Of a stretch of 53,146 nt of DNA, positions 8,506-18,300 are shown piece after piece. The notes under the pieces are model-generated. The model did not search any database, was not told the DNA's origin, and saw only the letters and a list, made by a program, of their open reading frames with translations. How positions within the stretch are numbered: the first letter of the stretch is position 1; the number at the start of each line of letters is the position of its first letter. This stretch comes from a virus. The stretch is taken from IMG/VR virus record IMGVR_UViG_3300025108_000070, positions 1 to 53,146 of that record; one strand, 5' to 3'. The position numbers were made by a program, and so were the translations under genes.

Positions 8506-9101
8506 CATTACAACTTTCAGGACCTATAAGTTTTGGCGATATTAATGACGAAATGAATAATAATAATAACGATACATTAGATTTAAGAAGCGCATCAGCA
8601 GCTTTTAATTTAACAACTCCCGATAGTATGGATGAATTTTACGGGTTATCATTAGACCCTGAATGGTCAAGTGTATTTGGTAACTTTAGTTTTTCTACAT
8701 ATTATGATTCATCTGGAAGTACTTTTAATATATCTACTAGCAAGACAGCAGTATTAACTAATGGGAACAATGGAACTACTACAATTACTTGTGGAAATCC
8801 TGTATTTAGTGGTTTAGGTACTAATGTAGGGAATATGCGTGTTAGAGTAAGCACAAGCCCTATATCTAATGGAACTACAAATAACGGAAATGTTTCTGAT
8901 AGTGTAAGCATATCATTGTCTAGTAGTCCACAAACATTGTATATGAGATTTTATGTAGATTTTCCTAATGATACTGTAGATGCGAACTCCTATACTGGAA
9001 CTTCTACAATTACTTTATCTAACACTCCAAGTGGCGGTAGTACAGAATCTGTAACTAGAACAATTACTATATATGTACAGATGGATGAAGAAGGCGGATA
9101 A
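8502..9101 (+). CDS. Fibre/baseplate-associated beta protein
   Basis: A 199-residue protein joined to the fibre gene by an ATGA overlap. It starts with LSGPISFGDINDEM and continues with LDLRSASAAFN and DSMDEFYGLS. This head motif (SG-ISFSDI ... SMSDFYG) is common in cyanophage and marine phage structural proteins. The remainder is a Ser/Thr/Asn-rich beta domain. It is probably a virion protein attached to or capping the fibre. The exact role is unknown. Confidence 0.6.
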   Translation: MTLQLSGPISFGDINDEMNNNNNDTLDLRSASAAFNLTTPDSMDEFYGLSLDPEWSSVFGNFSFSTYYDSSGSTFNISTSKTAVLTNGNNGTTTITCGNPVFSGLGTNVGNMRVRVSTSPISNGTTNNGNVSDSVSISLSSSPQTLYMRFYVDFPNDTVDANSYTGTSTITLSNTPSGGSTESVTRTITIYVQMDEEGG

Positions 9102-9123
9102 AGTTGTTGAATTTTAATAATAT

Positions 9124-9138
9124 TAACTGTAAATTAGA
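9124..9138 (+). promoter_or_regulatory. Shared upstream motif, copy 1 (TAACTGTAAATTAGA)
   Basis: This 15-nt string occurs identically at 44724-44738. Here it lies 35 nt before the first gene of the ejection module; the other copy lies 29 nt before the scaffold/capsid genes. Matching position upstream of two late modules suggests a phage late promoter or regulator site. In AT-rich DNA a repeat of this length can also occur by chance. Confidence 0.3.
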
Positions 9139-9158
9139 TATAAAATCTGTGAGGAAAA

Positions 9159-10406
9159 ATGGCTAAAGTTAAATCAGCAAGAAGACGAGCTCAAGAATCA
9201 ATAGCAAATTATCAAGGAACTATGTACGATGCTATGGCTAATGAATATATATCAAATTTAGAACAAGACGATTACGTTCGTAAAGGTCAAAATATCTCCG
9301 ATACTACTAAATTGGTTGCTCAAGCTGGAAAGCTAATAGATAATTTTTATCAACAAAAAGAAGAAAACGTAGAATTTGAAGGTTATGTAGCAGATTTAGA
9401 AGGAGCTACTGGTGAAAAATTTAAATACGAACACGCTAGTTTTTTAGATGTGTTGTCTGGTAAGAATAAATTTGGTGAAATGTTCGAAGAAAAAATGACT
9501 TTCGGTGGAGAAAAAGTTACAAAAGGTCAAATAGAAGCAAGAGCTAAATTGCTAGACCCTGAAACTATTGATAGAAGTTTATCTTCTGGATGGAAATATG
9601 GAGATGAAACAAAAGCTTTGTCTGGAACTCAAAAAATAGGCTATAAAGCAGGTGCTTTAATGGACCGAGAAGTATCTAATACAGTAGGAAAAATGATTTA
9701 TGAAGGTCAAGGTTTTCAAGCATGGTCTACTAGAATGGCAGTATTAGACGATTTAATGCAAAGTGAACAAAATGCAGTTAATAATTGGTTCGACAAAGAT
9801 GAACAAAAATTGTTTTATCAACAAAAAGATATTTATGAAGCTGAAACTTCTACTGAGGCACAAAAAGATGCAGCTTCTGATGAATTAATGAAAATGTATA
9901 AATCTGTTAGCGAAGAAGTAAAAGGCACTAGAAGAGTACAATGGGATGATATAAAAAGTTTTATTGAAGCAAGAGAGTCTGAAACTAATTACGATATAGG
10001 TAAAAATTATACAGATGATGGAAAATTGGCAAGTTATGATATAGGTCCTTATCAAATTAATACTAATTGGATAATGCAAGGAGATGGTTCTTTTGAATTA
10101 ACTCAAGATAAAACTCCTTATGCCTTATATGATAATATAAATGAATATTTAGATACAATAACAGATTTTGAAACATTTGAAGACAGTTCTTTTTTTGGAG
10201 AGCGTGAAGGATTCTACGATAAAACTTTAAGTGCAAATCCATTAAAAAATATAGATTGGGCTGATTTAAAAGGAGATAGAAGTATATTTAAAAAATATAG
10301 AAATGAAGAAGTTATTGACCCGTTTGAAACAGATGAAGAGGGCAATAAAAGAAAAGAAGCTTTATTAAAAGCTGGATTAATTAACGAATATTGGGAGGTA
10401 TACTAA
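9159..10406 (+). CDS. Internal virion protein with lytic-transglycosylase-like segment
   Basis: A 415-residue protein with GAGG before the ATG and an intergenic leader of 57 nt, so it starts a new module. The first 260 residues are charged and helical. Around 268-305 the run SFIEARESETNYD, then SYDIGPYQINTNW, resembles the core of the lysozyme/SLT fold, with a catalytic-type Glu at E273 and a G-YQIN block. Virion-borne murein hydrolases that open the cell wall during DNA ejection carry this domain (T7 gp16 type). The assignment rests on short motifs only. Confidence 0.5.
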   Translation: MAKVKSARRRAQESIANYQGTMYDAMANEYISNLEQDDYVRKGQNISDTTKLVAQAGKLIDNFYQQKEENVEFEGYVADLEGATGEKFKYEHASFLDVLSGKNKFGEMFEEKMTFGGEKVTKGQIEARAKLLDPETIDRSLSSGWKYGDETKALSGTQKIGYKAGALMDREVSNTVGKMIYEGQGFQAWSTRMAVLDDLMQSEQNAVNNWFDKDEQKLFYQQKDIYEAETSTEAQKDAASDELMKMYKSVSEEVKGTRRVQWDDIKSFIEARESETNYDIGKNYTDDGKLASYDIGPYQINTNWIMQGDGSFELTQDKTPYALYDNINEYLDTITDFETFEDSSFFGEREGFYDKTLSANPLKNIDWADLKGDRSIFKKYRNEEVIDPFETDEEGNKRKEALLKAGLINEYWEVY

Positions 10407-10930
10407 TGCCTGCATGGTTAGCACCAGCATTATTTGGTTTACAAGTTGCTGGAACAATTGGTCAAGGAAGGAATACAGCAAGAGCTTCTAGAGCTAAGAT
10501 AGCAGCAGCTAAAGCTCAATTAGCTGACAATGAAACAGCTAGAAAAGAATTAAATATTGCTACGGCTCAACAAGTTGAAGCTTCTGAAGTAGATTATTTA
10601 TCATCATTTGAAAATGCTGGTTTTAAATCTAGAACATTGGCTCAAGAATTAGATAGAAATTATGAAGCTGGTTCTGGTGCGCAAGGATTTAGCTTTAGCG
10701 GTCAAGCTGCTGAAGAAAATAGATTAGGATTAGAACAAGTTAATGAAAATTTTACAAACACTAGAAGAGATATATTAAGAACTTTAGACAAAACACAAGC
10801 TGATATATTTGCTTTTGATTTAAAAGAGAAAGCTAGGTTGAGGGCAGAAGACACAAAACTAAAAGCTCAAATAGGTATGGCTAGTAAAACTAATAGCACT
10901 ATGTCGGCTTTAGGATGGGATATAATTTAA
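10406..10930 (+). CDS. Internal virion protein, T7 gp14-like type
   Basis: Start taken at ATG 10406, with GGGAGG upstream and overlapping the previous TAA. The protein has 174 residues. A short hydrophobic N-terminus (about 3-20, WLAPALFGLQVAGTIGQG) is followed by a long Ala/Gln/Glu-rich helix with coiled-coil character. Size, composition and position ahead of giant ejection proteins match the small internal core protein of podoviruses, which inserts in the outer membrane during ejection. This is by analogy; sequence similarity was not tested. Confidence 0.55.
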   Translation: MPAWLAPALFGLQVAGTIGQGRNTARASRAKIAAAKAQLADNETARKELNIATAQQVEASEVDYLSSFENAGFKSRTLAQELDRNYEAGSGAQGFSFSGQAAEENRLGLEQVNENFTNTRRDILRTLDKTQADIFAFDLKEKARLRAEDTKLKAQIGMASKTNSTMSALGWDII

Positions 10931-12388
10931 ATGGCACAGGGAGCAGAAGTATTAGCAGTATTAAACTCTATCTTTGAAAACAGAAGACAAGAGACAAGAG
11001 ATGATAGAGCTTTTGAATTGGATACTCTTAAATTTAGAGAAAGCCAAAAAATAGCTAAACAAGAATTAGCTTTTAAAAGTCAAGCTCAAAGCCTTGCAAT
11101 GCAAGAATTTGCTCTAAAGAAAAAAGCAGCATTTAGCAATGAAATAAAAGAAATACAAAAACCTCTTATAGCTGGTAGAAATTCAAGACTAGATTCTATA
11201 TTTAAAAGTCTTATATTGCCTGAATTAACAAACGAGGATAATGCTATTATAGAAATATCTGGTACTGGAGACAAGGCATCTACTACATATAGTTTAGAAA
11301 ATTTTAACAAACTTTATGTAAATAAATACGGATTTACTAAAGAACAATCTTCTGAATTATTTGGTCAATTAACAGGCTATCATCAAAATGAAACTAATTC
11401 GCAATTAATGGTTGATTATATGGAATCTATGATAAGATACAAAGGAGAATTGCCTCCAATGTTTGACGAAGTATTAGAAATGAATATGCAAGTTAAATTA
11501 TTAGACAAAGAACATTCTGATATGCAATTAGGCGATTATAAATTTAATGAATTAGCTCAATATTTGAATCAAGAAGATGTTGATGAATTAGTAGATATTG
11601 CAGAAGAAAAAGAAAAAGAATTAAAAGAAGAAGCGAATTATGTTAGCGATGATATAAATGTTAACAATGAAACAAAAGAATTATTAGATGCATATACTCA
11701 AAATTTAGGAATTAAATTAGATAAAGGTCCTGGAAGTGGAAATACTGGTAATTGGGTTTTAAATATGGATAATTTAAATTTTGATAAAAGCAATTGGGGA
11801 GAAATAGATAAGGGAATGACTTTTGGTGAAAAAGAAGCTATATTTGAAACTAGAATGAATGAAGTTAATAATGCTATATTGCAACAACAAGGCGGTATAA
11901 AAGATATTGTGGACTATAGAAATAATTTAGAAAATGATGCAAAATTAGGTGGACAAATACAATTAGATAAATTTAATCAAAGCTCCAAAGCGAAAGCGAT
12001 AGATGATGCTATAGAAAGATTAAGACATAATACACAAATATTACAAAGCGAACATTCAATGTTATCCGAACAAGAAGAATTATACGAATCTAAAAGACGT
12101 GGTGAAAATTTTGATAAGTTCTTAGAATTTGGTGACAAAACAGACTATTATTTAGGCTCTATAGTAAATATGTGGGGCGGTGCTACTGGAAATAAATATG
12201 AAGGAAAGCTTGGCTCAATCCCAGGCTTGCCAAGATACAATCCAGATACTGAAGTATTTAGATATGACAATGAACCAGATAAAAGAACTGCCGTTGGAGA
12301 TATAATGTATGGCGGGAAAAAAATGACTAATTTTCTTACGGATTGGTATGAAGATGTCACAGACTATCAAGAAAAGAAAAATAAATAA
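10931..12388 (+). CDS. Coiled-coil internal virion/ejection protein
   Basis: A 485-residue, mostly helical protein that follows the preceding stop codon directly. Residues 20-75 are a Gln/Lys/Glu-rich helix. The stretches around 215-235 and 300-390 also look coiled-coil. The last 70 residues are less helical and Gly/Tyr-rich. No enzymatic motif was seen. Its place between the gp14-like protein and the two giants suggests an internal core or ejectosome part. Confidence 0.5.
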   Translation: MAQGAEVLAVLNSIFENRRQETRDDRAFELDTLKFRESQKIAKQELAFKSQAQSLAMQEFALKKKAAFSNEIKEIQKPLIAGRNSRLDSIFKSLILPELTNEDNAIIEISGTGDKASTTYSLENFNKLYVNKYGFTKEQSSELFGQLTGYHQNETNSQLMVDYMESMIRYKGELPPMFDEVLEMNMQVKLLDKEHSDMQLGDYKFNELAQYLNQEDVDELVDIAEEKEKELKEEANYVSDDINVNNETKELLDAYTQNLGIKLDKGPGSGNTGNWVLNMDNLNFDKSNWGEIDKGMTFGEKEAIFETRMNEVNNAILQQQGGIKDIVDYRNNLENDAKLGGQIQLDKFNQSSKAKAIDDAIERLRHNTQILQSEHSMLSEQEELYESKRRGENFDKFLEFGDKTDYYLGSIVNMWGGATGNKYEGKLGSIPGLPRYNPDTEVFRYDNEPDKRTAVGDIMYGGKKMTNFLTDWYEDVTDYQEKKNK

Positions 12389-12394
12389 TAAAGT

Positions 12395-15300
12395 ATGCCT
12401 ACTTTAGAAGAAATACTAAAAAAGCGATTTGAAAGCAATGTAGCTGGTGTTAGTCAAAACACTAGAAATATTGTGCAATCTGATAATACAGCTCAATCTA
12501 ATACAAACCCACAAAATCGTGGAATGAATTTTTATTCTCAATCTCAACCAGCTCAAATAAAAGAAAAATCTATGTATCAAGGTTTAGGTGCAGGTATGTG
12601 GGACTTTACAAGAGAATTTGGTGAAGGTTTATTTGATACAGCTACTTTTGGAGCAGTTAGTGCGCTTTCAGATTGGGAACCAGAAGACGATAAAGTATCT
12701 GAAGCTGCGAAATGGGGTGGAGATATTGGTACCGCAGCTGGTTTCTTAATACCTTTTGGAGCAGGTAAAGCAGCTATTAGTAAAACTGTTCAAGCTGTTT
12801 CTAAAGCTAGTGGTGTAAAAATAGGTAAAAATATTGCAGACGATGTTTTTAAACAAAGTGATGATTTAGGTATTGCCTTTGCTAAGAAAAATCTTGATGA
12901 AGGCGCAAGTGTTGTTGCTGATGATGTTACAAAATTAGGTATTGCTGGAGCTTTTAAAAAACACGTTTTAGATGAAAAATTAATTAAACCTTTAGCTGGT
13001 TTTGATGATGCTTTAGCTGATGCAACAAAACGAAAAGCATTTTGGGAACAAGTTGATGATGAGGGAATGACTATTTTAAGAGAATTTGCTGAAGCAAAAG
13101 GTTTTACTGTTACTGAAAAAGCCGCTAATCAAATAAATAGCATTGTAGTAAATTCAATAGCAAAAGGTGGAGGTAGACCTGTTTCTAATTTAGCTGGGTT
13201 GGTTGCTAAGAAATTAGGAGATGGTAAAAAAGCATCTTTTTATTCTCACATGTTTGAAGAAGCTATGGTTTTTGCAGCAGTTGACAATGTATTGCATGGG
13301 ATAGACGCTGCAGCTGGAGAACACGATTGGGACCCACTTTCTACTACTACTCATGCATTAGCGTTAGGACACGCTTTAGGAGCTGTTAGATTTATACCTG
13401 GTGGTATCAAAGGTGGTACTATGGGTATTTTTAATTTAAAAGGCGTAGACAAAGTAAGAGCAATAATGAAAGGAACTAGCGCTAAAGGATATAATTTAGG
13501 CACAGATGCTGGTCAACAAGCTGTTGGTAGACAATTTAGCGTATTAGGAGGTATAAATAGCACCGAATTAGGGGGAGTAGAATTGAGTAGAATTGTTTCT
13601 AGCTATTTAACAAGAGGTGGAGCAAAACCTGGACAAAAAATTAGTAAACAACATATTGAAAGATTAAGAAAATTAGGTTTAGACGAACCAGACCCAGTAA
13701 GTATTTTGAATAAATTAGATAACGGGACTAAAGAACAAAAAAAAGCGGCAGCTGAGTTAATGAGAGATGTAATACAAAACGTTCACGGACAAGCTAGAAA
13801 TCAATGGAAATCAGAATTTAAAAAAGCATTAAAGCAAGATTGGTTAGGTGGAGGAGAAGCTGGTATAGGTAGTATGCCTCGTATGCTTATTGGTGGAATT
13901 ACTATGGCTGGAGGTCCTGGAATATTTATGGATGAAAATTTAACAATGGGAGATAAAGCTAGAGCGTTGTTAATTGGTGCATTCTTATTAAAACATGGAA
14001 AAGAATTAACTTATAAAGATTACAATACAAAAACTTGGGAAAGATATGAAGGAACTTTTATGGGTGGTCGTAAACCTATGGGTTCTTTTAGTGAAAGATT
14101 TAGAGATGCTGATGTTTTAGTTAGAGCCTTAGGTGGTAAAATGGAAAGCAAAAACAATTTAATGTGGGGTGCTTTGCAGTATCAAGTATATAATGATGCT
14201 AGACATGATAGACACATGAATCAGAATAGTGAAGGATATAGTAATCCTGAAGTTTTAGATGGTCTTAAAAAATTATGGGAATTTAAATCTAATGAAAAAG
14301 CCGATGATATGTTTAGAGTAGATTTAGAATCAGAAACTTCTCAAAGAACAATAGAAAAAAACAAAAGAGGTCCTCAGGTAGAAGGAGAACTTGGTTGGAA
14401 ATTGCTTTATCAAAGAATGGCTACAGACTCTAAATTTGATTCTATAGTAGGAGAAGGAAAAAGACCTAAAGATTGGAGCGAACTTACTGTAGGACAAAAA
14501 AAGGTTTATATAGAAAAAATGAAAGAAATGAATTTTAAGCCTGGTATGAGAGGAATTGTAAAAATGAATAAATTGTATCATTCAGCAAATCATGATTTAT
14601 TCGACCTGGTTAAAAGCAATTTAACAGATAACGTTAAAGAAATTGCTAATATTTTAAATAATGAAGGTAAAGTTCCTGATAAATTATGGGAATTTGATAG
14701 CGAAACAAAAACATATACTTTTAGAAAGATAGAAATTAGTGAAGTAATTGGTAAATTAAACGAAGTGCAACAATGGCAAGTTATTCAATATAACCACATG
14801 ATTAATGCTATAGCAAAACATGGACCGCATAAAATAGCTAAAGAAAAAATTAAATTCAATGACAACACTATGCCAGGTAAAGAAGCTTGGGATAGCTTTG
14901 CTAAAAAAACTATTTTAGCTAAACAACAAAGTAATAAAGATTTTGGTATAGGAAAAGAATCTCAATTTGAATATTCAGATATGTGGTTTCAAAGCGCTTT
15001 TAATTATCATGAATTTTATAGAGTAAATGAAGTTTCTATGAAAGAATTGGATAGATTTGTTGAAAAAAATCCTGAAATAATAGCTCTTTTAAGAACTACT
15101 GGTTCTGATATGGCTGATGCTTCTATTGCTTTAAAAATAAAAATTAAAGAAGCTAAAAACGATAAAAACGAATCAGCAAAAGATATGGAAAGTAATTTAA
15201 ATGATTTCTTGAAAGCTGTAAGGTTGACACAAAGAAGTGCTGGAACCTTTAGTGCTGGAGCAGTAAAAGAACTTACTATGAAAGATGCTAGAAAAATTAT

Positions 15301-18300
15301 GAAATCTTTAGAAAATCATAAAGAACCTATTTTAGCTTTTAAAAATTATAATGATAAATATATGGCTAAACAAAGTAGAGAAGCTGCTTTAAATTCCAAA
15401 AAGAATGAATTATTAGATGAAACTTTAGTTCTAGATAGTGAAGGTAAAAAACAGCCCTTAACTGATGAAGATTTTAGAATAATTGAAATGTTAGAAGCTG
15501 AAAATATTATTTTACCTGGAACATTTACAATAAGAAGTTGGGCTAGAGAACTTTTTGATATTTCAGATGCATTGAGCAAAAAAGGAACTCCATTAGAATT
15601 TAAAGATAACACAGAATTTTTGAAAATATTAAAAGAAAATGGAGCAGATGCAAAAACTATAGAATCTGTAGAAAATTTATTAAAACTTGAATCTTTTGCA
15701 GGCTCTCCAAAAGCTATTCAAGATGTTATAAAAGTATACGAAAATAGTATTAAAAGATATATGCGTAACGAAACTAATGGTACAGGTATTTTAGAAAATT
15801 CACCTGGTGAAAAAATAGCATTAACTGAAATTCAAATTAGAGAATTAGTTGACAATATTAATAATTTAGAAAACGGAGGACAATATACTTCTGAAAAACT
15901 AATGCTAGAAGCGCTCAGAAAAGAATTTTTAGAATCTGGTAGAGATTGGAGTGCTTTTGAAAATGAAGCTAAGGCTAAAAAATACATATTATCAGCTCTT
16001 ACCAGTGGAAATTTAAAAAGTAAAGATGCAGTAGACGTTGTTGCCTTGTCTATGGAATGGGGAATTTATGATTTTTATGGAAGTAAATTTAAAAAACTAA
16101 ACGAGACGCAATGGCAAGGTGTTTTTGAAAAAATGAAAAAAGCTGTTGATACTCAATGGGTAGATTCTGAATCTGTTATACAAAGAAGATATGAAGAGCT
16201 TTTAGACCAAAAAGGAATAGACCCTGGCGAATATAATAAATTAGATATAGAGCAAGTATTAGCAAATAATAAGTTTGATAAATTTGCCGTTCCTAAAGAT
16301 TCTAGATTAAGTCATAAAGCATATATACAAAACAAATTTATGAACGAATATAATTCAGATATAAATAAATTCACTACAGACTTTATGCAAGATTTTATAA
16401 AAAACAATAAAGATTCTAGAGTAACTGATTCTGAAATGGCGAATACTGTAATCAGTTTATTAGCTGAAAACAATAAAAGCATAAGAATTAGAAAATATAA
16501 ATTTAACGCAGAAAGTCCTAATAAAACAACGCACTCAAATGATACTGTTAGAAAAACTCATGTCATAGATAGAATAGAAAGAATGTTTGGTCAAAATGCT
16601 GAAATTGCAATTTTAGAAGGAACAAATGTTACTTTTGGCGGTATGCGTGCAAGTTTGTTTAATACAGATAATAGAATCCAGGTAGGAGATGCTATGTTGT
16701 CTGGACAATATAGAACTCAAAACGAAAAAATGGATTTGTATGGAGATGGATTTGAATTTGGAAATACTTCTTATTTTATGTATCAATATGGCGGAAATAA
16801 ATACGCTTATTTAATTGAAAAAAGTAACTCTTCTATAAAAACTATGACTACAGAATATAAAAATTATTTAAATAGATTAGAAAATGAAGGAGTCATATCT
16901 AAAGAGGAAAAAGCAGAAAGACTAGAAAAAACTGGATTTATTACAGATGGTACAGAAATAACTTACAAAGAAGGAGCAACATCAGAAACCACTAATAATA
17001 ATTTAAAGAAAATGTTAGACGACTATATTTTAGGTGACATATTAGGAGAATCTGCTTGGTGGGGAGGAATACAAAAAAGCAAAGGAAAGGAAGCTGCTAA
17101 AATATTTAAACGATTAAAACTTTTTGATAACATTTCGGCTAAAAGATTTGATACTAAAACAGTTAATGAGCTATCTGATTTTGTTTCTAAGAATCCTGAT
17201 TGGTTTGGAGGAGATAAACAAGTAGGTAAAGATTTAAAAAGGTTTGCTAATGGAGAATGGAAAGAAGTTATTCTTAGAGATGAAGGGGGTAATAATACTT
17301 GGAGTTACGGAGGTCAAGACTTTGGTATAGCCGACATACATTCTGTTATGAAACAAGAAATACAAAACCTTGCAGATAAAATGTCTGAAATAGAAATAGC
17401 TAAAGCAAATAAAAAAATAAATTCAAACGATGCAGATACTTTATTAAATGGTCTACAAATAGAAATTGACAACCTAACAGGAGATATAGCTAGTGGTAAA
17501 TTAGCAGACGCTTCTAATGTTAATGGAATTACATTTGTAAGCGATAGAGCATTTAAAGCATTGCAAGTATTAGCTGGACACACAGACCCTGGTATAGGTG
17601 GAATTAAACCTATAGTTTTACGTACTGGAGAAAATATGTATGTTAATAAAACAGCTTTTGCAAGAAAAAGTGAATTTGCTCAATTATTTGCTAGTAACAA
17701 AGTTGACTTTATAACATTTACTTCAGCTTCTAAAAAAATAGGAGAATATAAAGTTCCAACATATAGCTCTCAACAATTTTTCAATGGATTAAAACCAGAA
17801 GTTGTATTAAAAGGTGGACTTGATGTTCATACAATTAGACCAGAAGATATGCAAATCGTTAGTGTTAAAGCAGCTAAAAATGAAGCTTCAATAGGTATTA
17901 ATCATGCTAACGAACTAACTACAAGTAGAGATAGTTTTATGAATTATGTTTGGGGTAAAGAAGGAGAAAGTAAGTTAGGAGAATTTAGAAACAAAGGTAG
18001 TTTGTGGACAAATCCAAAAAGATGGATAGAGCAAATTTCTCAATTTAAATTATGGAGAAAATCAAAAAGCCAAGAAAAAGGTTCTCAAGAATTAGATAAT
18101 GCTGATTTTGCATTATTGGATATTATGGCTGAAAACAATATTCATCCAGATTTGCTAAGATTTGAAAAAGATAAAATGTGGTTTACAAATGAAGTTGAAC
18201 CCTTATTAAAACCTAAATTACCTGGTGGTCAAGCAGTTTTAGTGCCAGATATAGATATTTCAGGTAAAAAAACATTAAGAGATACTATTTTAGTTGGAGA

